Shown here: piece after piece, positions 1 to 7,454 of the stretch
How the letters are laid out: each line of letters begins with the position of its first letter
Numbering within the stretch: position 1 is the first letter of the stretch
Assembly (NCBI RefSeq): GCF_003013815.1
Contig: NZ_PRLH01000100.1
Coordinates: forward strand, 1 to 37,659
Origin: Cyanothece sp. BG0011
Lineage (GTDB): Bacteria > Cyanobacteriota > Cyanobacteriia > Cyanobacteriales > Microcystaceae
Reading direction: 5' to 3'
Length of the DNA stretch: 37,659 bases
Program-made: the position numbers and the translations under genes
Notes under the pieces: model-generated
What the model saw: only the letters and a program-made list of their open reading frames with translations
Told to the model about the DNA's origin: nothing
Databases searched by the model: none

Positions 1-264
1 GGTTAAATTATCTCCTAAATGAGTAATTGCCCCTGAAAAGTGGTTTAAGTTGCCGAAGTAAATGACATCGGATTTACTCTTTAGTTTATCGTTATTTGTT
101 AAACAGAAAACAGAAGCATCTAGGTCAAAATCATTGCCTTTAAATAGGCCAAAAATTCCCTTTGCTTCAGCGACATCCCACCCTAAACCACACATAACTT
201 GAGTAAGTCCTGGGGCTTCTTTTTTAAGAGAAATTCGTTGTCCTTTTTTAAGATTAATTGCCAT
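1..264 (-). CDS. TerD-family stress protein, 3' end beyond window (partial)
   Basis: The first 88 codons of a TerD-domain protein read leftward off the window, starting at the ATG whose complement is at 262-264. The N-terminus MAINLKKGQRISLKKEAPG and the stretch GNDFDLDASVF match the two intact-frame relatives downstream, including the acidic N-D-x-D-L-D signature that binds calcium in TerD proteins. It has a short insert (AKGIFGLFKGN) absent from the neighbours, so it is a diverged paralogue and not a recent copy. The AGGAG Shine-Dalgarno lies only a few bases before the ATG and overlaps the TAG stop of the preceding gene, which suggests translational coupling. TerD proteins are cytosolic and linked to tellurite, oxidative and envelope stress; their biochemical role is not settled. 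It is the third gene of a minus-strand operon. Confidence 0.9.
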   Translation of the reverse strand, partial: MAINLKKGQRISLKKEAPGLTQVMCGLGWDVAEAKGIFGLFKGNDFDLDASVFCLTNNDKLKSKSDVIYFGNLNHFSGAITHLGDNLT

Positions 265-273
265 GATTTTCTC

Positions 274-851
274 CTAGTTATAATAACGATTGAGAATAGC
301 TTGTAAACCCCCTTCATATCCTGAACCTACGGCACTCATGCGCCATTCACCGTCTTTTTTGTAGATTTCAGCAATAATTAAAGCGGTTTCAATGGAATAT
401 TCTTCGGTTAAATCGTAGCGTAAGACTTCGTCTTTCGTTTGTACATCCACCAATCTGACAAAGGCGTTTTCTATCTGGCCAAAGTTTTGTTGTCTTTTAT
501 CGGCTTCGTGAATAGTAACAACAAAAACGATTTTTTTAACCTCCTCAGGAATCTTGGTAAAGTTAACTAAAATAACTTCGTCATCCCCTTCCCTTCCCCG
601 GTTAAATTATCTCCCATGTGTTCGACGGAATGATCGGGGTCGGGACTTTTTAAGTTATTATAAAAGACAAGATGATTGTCAGAAATTAACTTTTCATTTT
701 CTCCTAATAAAAAGACGGAAACATCGAGATCATAATCATTGCCAGTATCGACTTTTTTGACATCCCATCCTAACCCGACAAAGGCAGCTTTTAACCCTGG
801 ACTTGCTTTTTCTAATGAAATTCTTTGACCTTTACTAAGTGAAATTCCCAT
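274..851 (-). pseudogene. TerD-family gene interrupted by a one-base deletion
   Basis: Nearly a duplicate of the gene at 893-1471: the first ~85 residues (MGISLSKGQRISLEKASPG through HMGDNLTGEG) are almost identical, then the frame breaks and stops after GKGMTKLF. The rest of the TerD domain (DDEVILVNFTKIPEEVKK ... AILNRYYN) continues intact in another frame to a TAG at 274-276. The total span is 578 bases where 579 would keep one frame. Aligning with the sister copy places the lost base in the CCC run at 591-593 (plus strand), between two CCCC runs; on the coding strand this is a GGGGAA-type repeat with one G missing. Everything after the break is free of other lesions, so the change is recent, reversible, or a sequencing error. 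If real, the product is a truncated 94-residue half-domain. Confidence 0.85.
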
Positions 852-892
852 AATTTTTTCCTTGATTTTTTGTTACTTTTGTGCTAAGTATT

Positions 893-1471
893 TTAACTAG
901 AGTAACGGTTAAGAATGGCTTGTAAACCCCCTTCATATCCTGAACCGACAGCCGTCATGCGCCATTCTCCATCTTTATTGTAGATTTCTGCAGTAATTAA
1001 GGCGGTTTCAATGGAATAATCTTCAGTTAAATCGTAACGTAACACTTCTTCTTTTGTTTGCACATCCACCAATCTAACAAAGGCGTTTTCTATTTGGCCA
1101 AAGTTTTGTTGTCTTTTATCTGCTTCGTGAATAGTGACAACAAAGACGAGTTTTTTAACTTCATTGGGAATTTTCGTAAAGTTAACTAATACTACTTCAT
1201 CATCTCCTTCTCCTGCCCCGGTTAAATTATCTCCCATGTGTTCAACGGAATGATCGGGATCGGGACTTTTTAAGTTATTATAAAAAATGAGATGAGTATC
1301 AGAGATTAATTTTTCATTTTCTCCTAATAAGAACACAGAACAATCAATATCAAAATCGCTTCCTGTATCGACTTTTTTAACATCCCATCCTAACCCGACA
1401 AAGGCGGCTTTTAAGCCAGGACTTGCTTTTTCTAAGGAAATTCTTTGACCTTTACTGAGTGAAATTGCCAT
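893..1471 (-). CDS. TerD-family stress protein
   Basis: A complete 192-residue TerD-domain protein, the normal length for the family. Visible landmarks are the N-terminal MAISLSKGQRISLEKASPG, the acidic calcium-site stretch GSDFDIDCSVFLL (residues ~37-49), the SVEHMGDNLTG segment and the C-terminal YEGGLQAILNRYSS. Family members are cytosolic stress proteins (tellurite resistance, oxidative and phage-related stress), with calcium binding shown for some; the precise activity is unknown. It is the middle cistron of a minus-strand cluster: a repeat-bearing protein gene 38 bases upstream, a frameshifted near-copy 41 bases downstream, then a more diverged TerD. The Shine-Dalgarno is weak, unlike the good ones before the two downstream copies, so translation may depend on coupling to the upstream gene (inference). 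Confidence 0.93.
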   Translation of the reverse strand: MAISLSKGQRISLEKASPGLKAAFVGLGWDVKKVDTGSDFDIDCSVFLLGENEKLISDTHLIFYNNLKSPDPDHSVEHMGDNLTGAGEGDDEVVLVNFTKIPNEVKKLVFVVTIHEADKRQQNFGQIENAFVRLVDVQTKEEVLRYDLTEDYSIETALITAEIYNKDGEWRMTAVGSGYEGGLQAILNRYSS

Positions 1472-1509
1472 AATAATAAGTTGAGTTCTGATAGTAATTG
1501 AAGTTTCTA

Positions 1510-2154
1510 CTAAGAAGAAGCATTGATAACAGCTAAATACTCGATCGCAGCCTCTAAGCGAGAAGGATAACTACGGGAAAATTCTTCAAACCATAGTCCT
1601 TCGTCAGAGTATTCGTCTAAACTTTTTAACCATTGTTCAGCTTGACGAATCAACAGTTTTTGCTGTCTTTGCTTTCTTTGTTCAGTATAGCGTATTTCTT
1701 CCTGGTTTTGGTGAGTGATGGTTTCTTTTTGTTCTTCTTGTTTTTGTTGGAATTGTTGTTTAAATTGATGTAAATTTTCGTTAATTTCTGGTTTATTGCG
1801 CCCTGATTTATGTTCTTGTGATTTTTCTTTTTGTTTTTCCTGAAGTTGCTGTTTAAATTGATGTAAATTTTCGTTAACTTCTGGTTGACTGCGCTCTAAG
1901 TTTTGTTGTTGAAGTTGCTGTTTAAATTGATGTAAATTTCCGTCAATTTCTGGTTTATTTTGACTGACTTTATCATCTTTAGATGTTTCTTTTTGCTGTT
2001 TGAAATCAGACTTAAATTGCTCAAGTAGGTTGTCAGTTGAATTAGTTTGATTATTTGATTCATTCATGGATGGTTTTTGTTTATTGCTTTGTTGCTCTTT
2101 TATTTGGTTAATCAAGTCATCAATTTTAGAATTTTCTGGAGGGTTATTTAACAT
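1510..2154 (-). CDS. Glutamine-rich repeat protein, probably Slr1339-type salt-stress family
   Basis: A 214-residue, highly charged, Gln/Lys/Glu-rich cytosolic protein with no signal peptide or membrane segment. Three copies of a motif NLHQFKQQLQ lie at residues 73, 96 and 127, each preceded by a (N/S)(K/Q)PE(I/V) turn, with a degenerate fourth around 43-54 (DNLLEQFKSDFKQQ). The repeats are also visible in the DNA near 1755, 1849 and 1918. After a basic glutamine-rich linker, the C-terminus (residues ~163-208: QAEQWLKSLD, EGLWFEEFSR, YPSRLEAAIEYL) looks like a compact conserved helical domain. From memory this C-terminal pattern resembles the cyanobacterial Slr1339 salt-stress family; I cannot verify it here. 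As first gene of the operon with three terD copies, it is likely a stress protein too. Confidence 0.7.
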   Translation of the reverse strand: MLNNPPENSKIDDLINQIKEQQSNKQKPSMNESNNQTNSTDNLLEQFKSDFKQQKETSKDDKVSQNKPEIDGNLHQFKQQLQQQNLERSQPEVNENLHQFKQQLQEKQKEKSQEHKSGRNKPEINENLHQFKQQFQQKQEEQKETITHQNQEEIRYTEQRKQRQQKLLIRQAEQWLKSLDEYSDEGLWFEEFSRSYPSRLEAAIEYLAVINASS

Positions 2155-2173
2155 TTTTTCTTCAAGACCTCTT

Positions 2174-2203
2174 ATAATAAGAATTCTACTATTATGATAT
2201 CAA
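2174..2203 (-). promoter_or_regulatory. Probable sigma70-type promoter of the terD operon
   Basis: On the minus strand TTGATA (complement at 2198-2203) is followed after 18 bases by TATTAT (complement at 2174-2179). Transcription would begin about 13 bases before the ATG at 2154, with a GAAGAA ribosome-binding stretch in between. A second, overlapping pair (TTGATA/TATCAT) lies just upstream. Confidence 0.45.
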
Positions 2204-2244
2204 TTAGACTCTGAACTTATCAATGTATGAAAAAAGAAGGCGCA

Positions 2245-2269
2245 CCGCAAAGCGGATCTATTCGAGATC
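2245..2269. repeat. Two abutting small hairpins in the terD/priA divergent region
   Basis: CCGC-AAA-GCGG (2245-2255) runs directly into GATCT-ATTCG-AGATC (2255-2269), sharing one G. Both stems are perfect. The segment is much richer in G+C than the surrounding AT-rich spacer, which suits a dispersed repeat of the kind scattered in cyanobacterial intergenic DNA. No T-run follows, so a terminator is not supported. Confidence 0.5.
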
Positions 2270-2301
2270 GCTAATTAGGGTTAAACTTATATTACCTTCA
2301 T

Positions 2302-2307
2302 TATAAT
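2302..2307 (+). promoter_or_regulatory. Candidate -10 box for priA
   Basis: A consensus TATAAT lies 26 bases before the priA ATG. No good -35 hexamer is found at 16-18 bases; TTAAAC at 2281-2286 is the nearest. An AAGGA ribosome-binding site (2322-2326) follows, six bases from the start codon. Confidence 0.4.
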
Positions 2308-2332
2308 TCCGTGTTAAGTTTAAGGATAATGG

Positions 2333-4849
2333 ATGTTAAAAAACGTTTCAAACTGTATGTCTATGTCTTCTGGAAGTTTGTTAGTGGCCCAACCGAGATC
2401 CTCTTATATTCTAGAACCTTCTTCACCGCAATGGATCGAAGTTTTGCTAAATTCTCCCTGGGGACAAGAGTTATGCATCTATAGTATACCGTCTGATTTA
2501 AGCGTAGAACCTGGCGATATTGTTAGTGTACCTTTTGGAAAACAAATTATCGGTGGAATTGCTATTCGATACGCAAATTCTATTCCTGAATATCTCAACG
2601 ATGATCAAGTAAAAGATATTGATGATGTGGTTACATCGGGATTTTTTACCCAAAATTATCTTAAATTATTAAACAAAGTTTCTCAATATTATTGTACAAA
2701 CTTAATTACAGTAATTCAAGCAGCATTACCTCCTAACTTATTAAGTAAATCTCAACGAAGAATAAGATTAAAGATAGAGAATATACCACCCGGTGCAGAA
2801 ACTTTTTGTCCTGCTGCTGCTGCTCGAATTTTAAGGATGTTGAAAGCACAAACAGATGGAGACTATAGTTATTCTTTTTTAAAGAACAAGGTAAAAGGAG
2901 CAACAATAGGAATTAAAGAATTACGTAAAAGAGATTGGATAGAAAGTTATTTTAAAGCTCCTGAACCTCCAAAAGCTCAGTTTAAAAAAATAGCTATATT
3001 AAACAGCTATTTTTCTAAAGATATTTCTAAAAGACATCAAGAAATTCTACACTTTATAAAAAATAAGGGAGGGCAAATTTTAGTAAGTGAGTTAGTTAAA
3101 GAGGCTAAAACAACAACAAAAACAATCCAAAAGTTAGAGGAAAATGGTTACATAATTATTGAAGATCAAGAAGTATTAAGATTAGAGCAAGAGGGAAGCG
3201 ATACTAGGGATGAATTAAAACAACTTAATCAAGATCAGAAACAAGCATTAGAAGTTATTAATAACTTACAAGGTTATGGAAAAATATTATTACATGGAGT
3301 CACAGGATCAGGCAAAACAGAAGTTTATTTACAGGCTATTTCTCCTCTATTAGAAAAAGGAAAATCTGCTTTAATCTTAGTTCCTGAAATTGCGTTAACC
3401 CCTCAATTAACGGATCGATTTCGGGCAAGATTTGGGGATAAAGTTTATGTTTATCATAGTAACTTATCAAAAGGGGAAAGATACGATACTTGGCGACAAA
3501 TGTTACCGGGAGAACCTCAAGTTATTATTGGTACTCGCTCAGCAATTTTTGCCCCTTTACCCAATTTAGGGTTAATTATTTTAGATGAAGAACATGATTC
3601 TAGTTTCAAACAAACCCAAATTTCTCCGACATATAATGCTAAAACTGTGGCTAAATGGCGAGGAAAATTAGAAAATTGTCCTGTAATTTTAGGCTCTGCA
3701 ACACCTTCTTTAGAAACTTGGATTTCTGTTAACAACTCTCAATTTTCTTCTAAGAACGCTTATTATCTATCTTTACCTGAAAGGATAGGATCTCGTCCTT
3801 TACCTCCTGTAAAAATTGTCGATATGAGAGAAGAATTAAAGCAAGGAAATCGCTCAATTTTTAGTCGTCCTTTACAGGAAGCATTGAGGAATTTAAAAGA
3901 GAAAAATCAACAAGGAATCTTATTTATTAATCGTCGAGGATACAGCACTTTTGTGTCTTGTAGAAGTTGCGGTTATGTGATGGAATGTCCTGACTGTGAT
4001 GTCTCTTTATCCTATCATTATACTCACGAAGGAGCCACAGAATTATTAAGGTGTCATTATTGTAATCATACTCAAATTCAACCCCCAAACTGTCCCGAAT
4101 GTAACTCACCTTATTTTAAATTTTTTGGTAGTGGAACCCAAAAAGTTACCCAAGCCTTAAAACAAGAATTTCCCCAATTAAAGCCCTTAAGATTTGATAG
4201 TGATACCACCCGTCATAAGGGTTCTCATCGTCGCTTATTAGAGCAATTTTCACAGGGTGATGCTGATATTTTAGTCGGGACACAAATGTTAACCAAAGGG
4301 TTAGATTTAGCACAAGTTACCTTAGTGGGTGTTGTCTCGGCAGATGGGTTACTCTATTTATCAGATTATCGGGCAGCAGAAAGAGCATTTCAAACCTTAA
4401 CTCAAGTCGCTGGAAGGGCAGGAAGAGGGGACGAACCGGGACAAGTAATTATACAAACTTATTCTCCTGAAAATCCAGTGATTCAAGCCGTTAAAAACCA
4501 TGATTATCATAAGTTTATTGATGAAGAATTACCTCGAAGAGAAGAGTTAAATTTTCCACCCTATGGACGTTTAATTTTAGTCCAATTAAGTGGCTTAAAT
4601 GCTATAGAAGTACAAACTACAGCACAAGAATTAGGGGATTATTTTCACGAAACCATCGGCTTAGATTGTGAAATAGTAGGACCAGCACCAGCGAGTATCA
4701 TGAAGGTAGCAAAACGGTATCGCTGGCAAATTTTGCTGAAATTTTTACCCGATGCAAGGGTGATTATTCCTGATATGGAAAACTGGCATAAACGCTGTCC
4801 TAATTCTGTCAGTTTGAAAATTGATATTGATCCCTTACATATTAATTGA
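2333..4849 (+). CDS. priA: Primosomal replication-restart helicase PriA
   Basis: An 838-residue superfamily 2 3'-5' DNA helicase that recognises stalled forks and reloads the replicative helicase. Visible elements are an N-terminal DNA-binding region, a Walker A motif GVTGSGKT at residues 322-329, a DEEH Walker B box at 418-421 and eight cysteines at 543, 546, 552, 555, 574, 577, 587 and 590 forming the two zinc sites characteristic of PriA. The helicase motifs follow, including GTQMLTKG and QVAGRAGRG. The length exceeds that of E. coli PriA (732) and is typical of cyanobacteria. The first ATG is preceded by AAGGA at six bases, but the ~30 residues before PQWIEVLL look non-conserved and the ATG at residue 8 or 10 could be used. 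The next gene starts 35 bases downstream. Confidence 0.97.
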   Translation: MLKNVSNCMSMSSGSLLVAQPRSSYILEPSSPQWIEVLLNSPWGQELCIYSIPSDLSVEPGDIVSVPFGKQIIGGIAIRYANSIPEYLNDDQVKDIDDVVTSGFFTQNYLKLLNKVSQYYCTNLITVIQAALPPNLLSKSQRRIRLKIENIPPGAETFCPAAAARILRMLKAQTDGDYSYSFLKNKVKGATIGIKELRKRDWIESYFKAPEPPKAQFKKIAILNSYFSKDISKRHQEILHFIKNKGGQILVSELVKEAKTTTKTIQKLEENGYIIIEDQEVLRLEQEGSDTRDELKQLNQDQKQALEVINNLQGYGKILLHGVTGSGKTEVYLQAISPLLEKGKSALILVPEIALTPQLTDRFRARFGDKVYVYHSNLSKGERYDTWRQMLPGEPQVIIGTRSAIFAPLPNLGLIILDEEHDSSFKQTQISPTYNAKTVAKWRGKLENCPVILGSATPSLETWISVNNSQFSSKNAYYLSLPERIGSRPLPPVKIVDMREELKQGNRSIFSRPLQEALRNLKEKNQQGILFINRRGYSTFVSCRSCGYVMECPDCDVSLSYHYTHEGATELLRCHYCNHTQIQPPNCPECNSPYFKFFGSGTQKVTQALKQEFPQLKPLRFDSDTTRHKGSHRRLLEQFSQGDADILVGTQMLTKGLDLAQVTLVGVVSADGLLYLSDYRAAERAFQTLTQVAGRAGRGDEPGQVIIQTYSPENPVIQAVKNHDYHKFIDEELPRREELNFPPYGRLILVQLSGLNAIEVQTTAQELGDYFHETIGLDCEIVGPAPASIMKVAKRYRWQILLKFLPDARVIIPDMENWHKRCPNSVSLKIDIDPLHIN

Positions 4850-4884
4850 TATGATGATTATATGATTATTTTAAAGTTGCTATT

Positions 4885-5274
4885 ATGGCAGAAAGTAAAA
4901 GTTTAGAAATTGGGAAAAAAGCATTTAAAAAATTTACTCATGGACTCGAAACTGGTGAATGGGAAGCTTTTTTAGAGATGCTAACGGATGATTTTACTTT
5001 CTGGTTTCCCACCGGACAATATCATGGATTAAATCAAGGAAAAGAAAAAGCCAGAGAGTTTTTTAGATTTGTTTCTGAAGCCTTTTCCGAAGGATTATTT
5101 ATCAGCTTAGATAATATTGTTAGTAATGAAAAAACAGTAATATTTGAATTTAGGGATGAGGGACTGTTTCGAGGGGTTCCCTATAAAAATAGAGTGGCCA
5201 TCGCTTTTGATGTTCGAGGGGATAAAATTTGTGCTTATCGAGAATATTACGGCAGCGATGGGAAATCAAATTAA
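4885..5274 (+). CDS. NTF2-like / SnoaL-like fold protein
   Basis: A 129-residue cytosolic protein with the cone-shaped NTF2/ketosteroid-isomerase-like pattern: an N-terminal helix followed by LETGEWEAFLEMLTDDFTFW, a glycine-rich turn (HGLNQGKEKAREFF), then strands VIFEFRDEGLFRGVPYKNRVAIAFDV and a C-terminal AYREYYGSDGKSN. This fold hosts small-molecule isomerases, hydrolases and simple ligand-binding proteins. No specific catalytic residues can be assigned, so the substrate is unknown. It starts 35 bases after priA, with no clear ribosome-binding site and no obvious promoter of its own, so co-transcription with priA is likely. Function beyond the fold is not inferred. Confidence 0.75.
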   Translation: MAESKSLEIGKKAFKKFTHGLETGEWEAFLEMLTDDFTFWFPTGQYHGLNQGKEKAREFFRFVSEAFSEGLFISLDNIVSNEKTVIFEFRDEGLFRGVPYKNRVAIAFDVRGDKICAYREYYGSDGKSN

Positions 5275-5379
5275 AGGACATTTTCAATGATCAAAGTGAG
5301 TTACAATACAAATGTTTTATATTCGATGTCCGATCAGTGTCAGGCATAATAGAAGATCCCCCTGTTAGTTGCTGAAATT

Positions 5380-7428
5380 ATGTCATCCTATGAACCCCTC
5401 CATCATAAATACCGTCCACAGACCTTTGCTGACTTAGTGGGACAAGAAGCGATCGCCACCACCTTAAGTAATGCGATCGCCAGTCAACGCATTGCCCCCG
5501 CTTATTTATTTACCGGTCCGAGGGGAACCGGAAAGACCTCTAGTGCTAGAATTTTAGCCAAATCCCTCAATTGTTTGGCGGTTGAGGTTCCCACCGCTTC
5601 ACCCTGTGGTCAATGCGAGGTGTGTCGGGCGATCGCCAGGGGTTCAGCCTTAGATGTCATTGAAATTGACGCAGCCAGTAATACAGGGGTGGATAATATT
5701 CGAGAAATTATTGAGCGATCGCAGTTTGCCCCGGTCCAATGTCGTTATAAAGTATATGTCATTGATGAATGTCATATGCTGAGTGTGGCTGCTTTTAATG
5801 CCTTATTAAAGACCTTAGAAGAACCACCAGATCGAGTAATTTTTGTCTTAGCAACTACCGATCCTCAACGGGTTTTACCTACTATTATCTCTCGCTGTCA
5901 ACGGTTCGACTATCGCCGCATTCCTTTAGAAGCGATGGTTAACCATTTAACAATAATTGCCCAAAAAGAAAACATAGAAATTGAAGCAGAAGCCTTAACT
6001 TTAGTAGCACAAATTGCCAACGGTGGGTTAAGAGATGCAGAAAGTTTATTAGATCAATTAAGTTTATTATCAGGAAGTATTACCCCTGAAAAAGTTTGGG
6101 ATTTAGTGGGGGCGGTTCCTGAGAGAGATTTACTATCTTTATTGCAAGCGATTAACTCGAATAATCCCGAAATTGTCATCGAATCTTGTCGAAAATTAAT
6201 GGATCGAGGGAGAGAACCCTTAGTTGTCCTGCAAAACTTAGCCGGATTTTATCTTAACTTATTAATTGCAAAAACTGCCCCCGAAAGATCGGATTTAGTG
6301 GCCGTCACTTCTACCACTTGGGATGATTTATGTACCGAAGCCAAACAGTGGCAAACCGAAACAATTTTAAGAGGTCAACAAAAACTAAAAGAAAGTGAAG
6401 TGCAGTTAAAAAATACCACCCAACCTCGTTTATGGTTAGAAGTTACTTTATTAGGGTTACTTCCCGATGCTTGTACACCAGAAGTGATCGTTCAATCATC
6501 TAATATTCCAACTCAAACTAACAATAATAATGAATCCAAACCCAAAGCTTTAACCCAACAAAAAACCCAGTCAAACATAGTCGAAAAGCCATCACAAGAT
6601 AAAACAGAACAGTTACCTAAACCGAATCAATCAGTTAGTAAACCCTCAGAAACTGCCATTAATGATGAGGATATTAATTTAGAGGAAATGTGGCAGTTAG
6701 TTTTAAATAAACTCCCTTTATTATCCTCAGCATTAATTAAACAACATGGCTATTTAATTAGTTATCAAAAAACCGTGGCTACCGTAGGGATTAAAAGTCA
6801 ACAACTCCTAAAAGCAGCACAAGATAAACTACCTCAAATTGAAGCAGCTTTTCAAGAAGTTGTGGGTCATAAAGTTAAAGTTAGCTTACAGGTTGGAACC
6901 ACGGCTAAACCTAATCAAAAATCCCATTATTCTTCTAGAAAGTCCCCTTCACCTTATCCTCAAAATAACCATAGTAACCCACCTAAAAATGAGCCAAATT
7001 TAAATAGTAACCATCATAAACCTACGGTTACCCCAAAGTCAGATAATGATAATGATAACCCTGAAAAATCTGACGAAAGTTCAAATATTCCTGATTCATC
7101 TCCAACTCAAGAAAATATTGATACTATAGAGGTATCCGATGATAAAATTCAAAAAGCAGCCGAACAGTTGGCGAAATTTTTTAAAGGAGAATTGATCAGC
7201 GATTATGATTTGATACAGGAAAAAAATAATCTACCTGAGTCAAAAGAAAATATACAACTATCCCAGAATAGTTTGCGTGATTTTAAACTAGAAAAAGAAC
7301 AAGATGATGATGCTGATCATATCGAAACCCATGATTTAAACAATCATCAATTAAACAGTAGTCTTCATTCAAAAAAAGTAAAAGGAAGACCAAAAATCAC
7401 CCAAAAAGAAGAAGATTTAGAATTCTAA
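5380..7428 (+). CDS. dnaX: DNA polymerase III gamma/tau (clamp loader) subunit
   Basis: A 682-residue AAA+ ATPase that opens and loads the sliding clamp. The N-terminal ~370 residues are classical: YRPQTFADLVGQ, Walker A GPRGTGKTS (about 46-54), the zinc module CxxxxxxxxCGQCEVC near 65-84, Walker B with DECHML, and the sensor-1/SRC region RCQRFDYRR. From about 375 the chain becomes a low-complexity Asn/Gln/Pro/Ser linker; it is broken by a conserved block at about 430-505 (EEMWQLVLNKLP ... VVGHKVKVSLQVG) and ends in an acidic-basic tail. The coding frame is continuous, with no intein insertion, unlike the split dnaX known from Synechocystis. Four HIP1 octamers fall inside the first 350 bases. 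The 105-base upstream gap contains CATAAT at 5345-5350 as a weak -10 candidate. Confidence 0.96.
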   Translation: MSSYEPLHHKYRPQTFADLVGQEAIATTLSNAIASQRIAPAYLFTGPRGTGKTSSARILAKSLNCLAVEVPTASPCGQCEVCRAIARGSALDVIEIDAASNTGVDNIREIIERSQFAPVQCRYKVYVIDECHMLSVAAFNALLKTLEEPPDRVIFVLATTDPQRVLPTIISRCQRFDYRRIPLEAMVNHLTIIAQKENIEIEAEALTLVAQIANGGLRDAESLLDQLSLLSGSITPEKVWDLVGAVPERDLLSLLQAINSNNPEIVIESCRKLMDRGREPLVVLQNLAGFYLNLLIAKTAPERSDLVAVTSTTWDDLCTEAKQWQTETILRGQQKLKESEVQLKNTTQPRLWLEVTLLGLLPDACTPEVIVQSSNIPTQTNNNNESKPKALTQQKTQSNIVEKPSQDKTEQLPKPNQSVSKPSETAINDEDINLEEMWQLVLNKLPLLSSALIKQHGYLISYQKTVATVGIKSQQLLKAAQDKLPQIEAAFQEVVGHKVKVSLQVGTTAKPNQKSHYSSRKSPSPYPQNNHSNPPKNEPNLNSNHHKPTVTPKSDNDNDNPEKSDESSNIPDSSPTQENIDTIEVSDDKIQKAAEQLAKFFKGELISDYDLIQEKNNLPESKENIQLSQNSLRDFKLEKEQDDDADHIETHDLNNHQLNSSLHSKKVKGRPKITQKEEDLEF

Positions 7429-7454
7429 ATGACTAATATTACCCCATTAAACCA

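Noticed and set aside
5380-7428. Intein or programmed frameshift in dnaX
   Set aside because: The AAA+ domain reads through without insertion, and no slippery site with a downstream structure is needed to explain the full-length frame.
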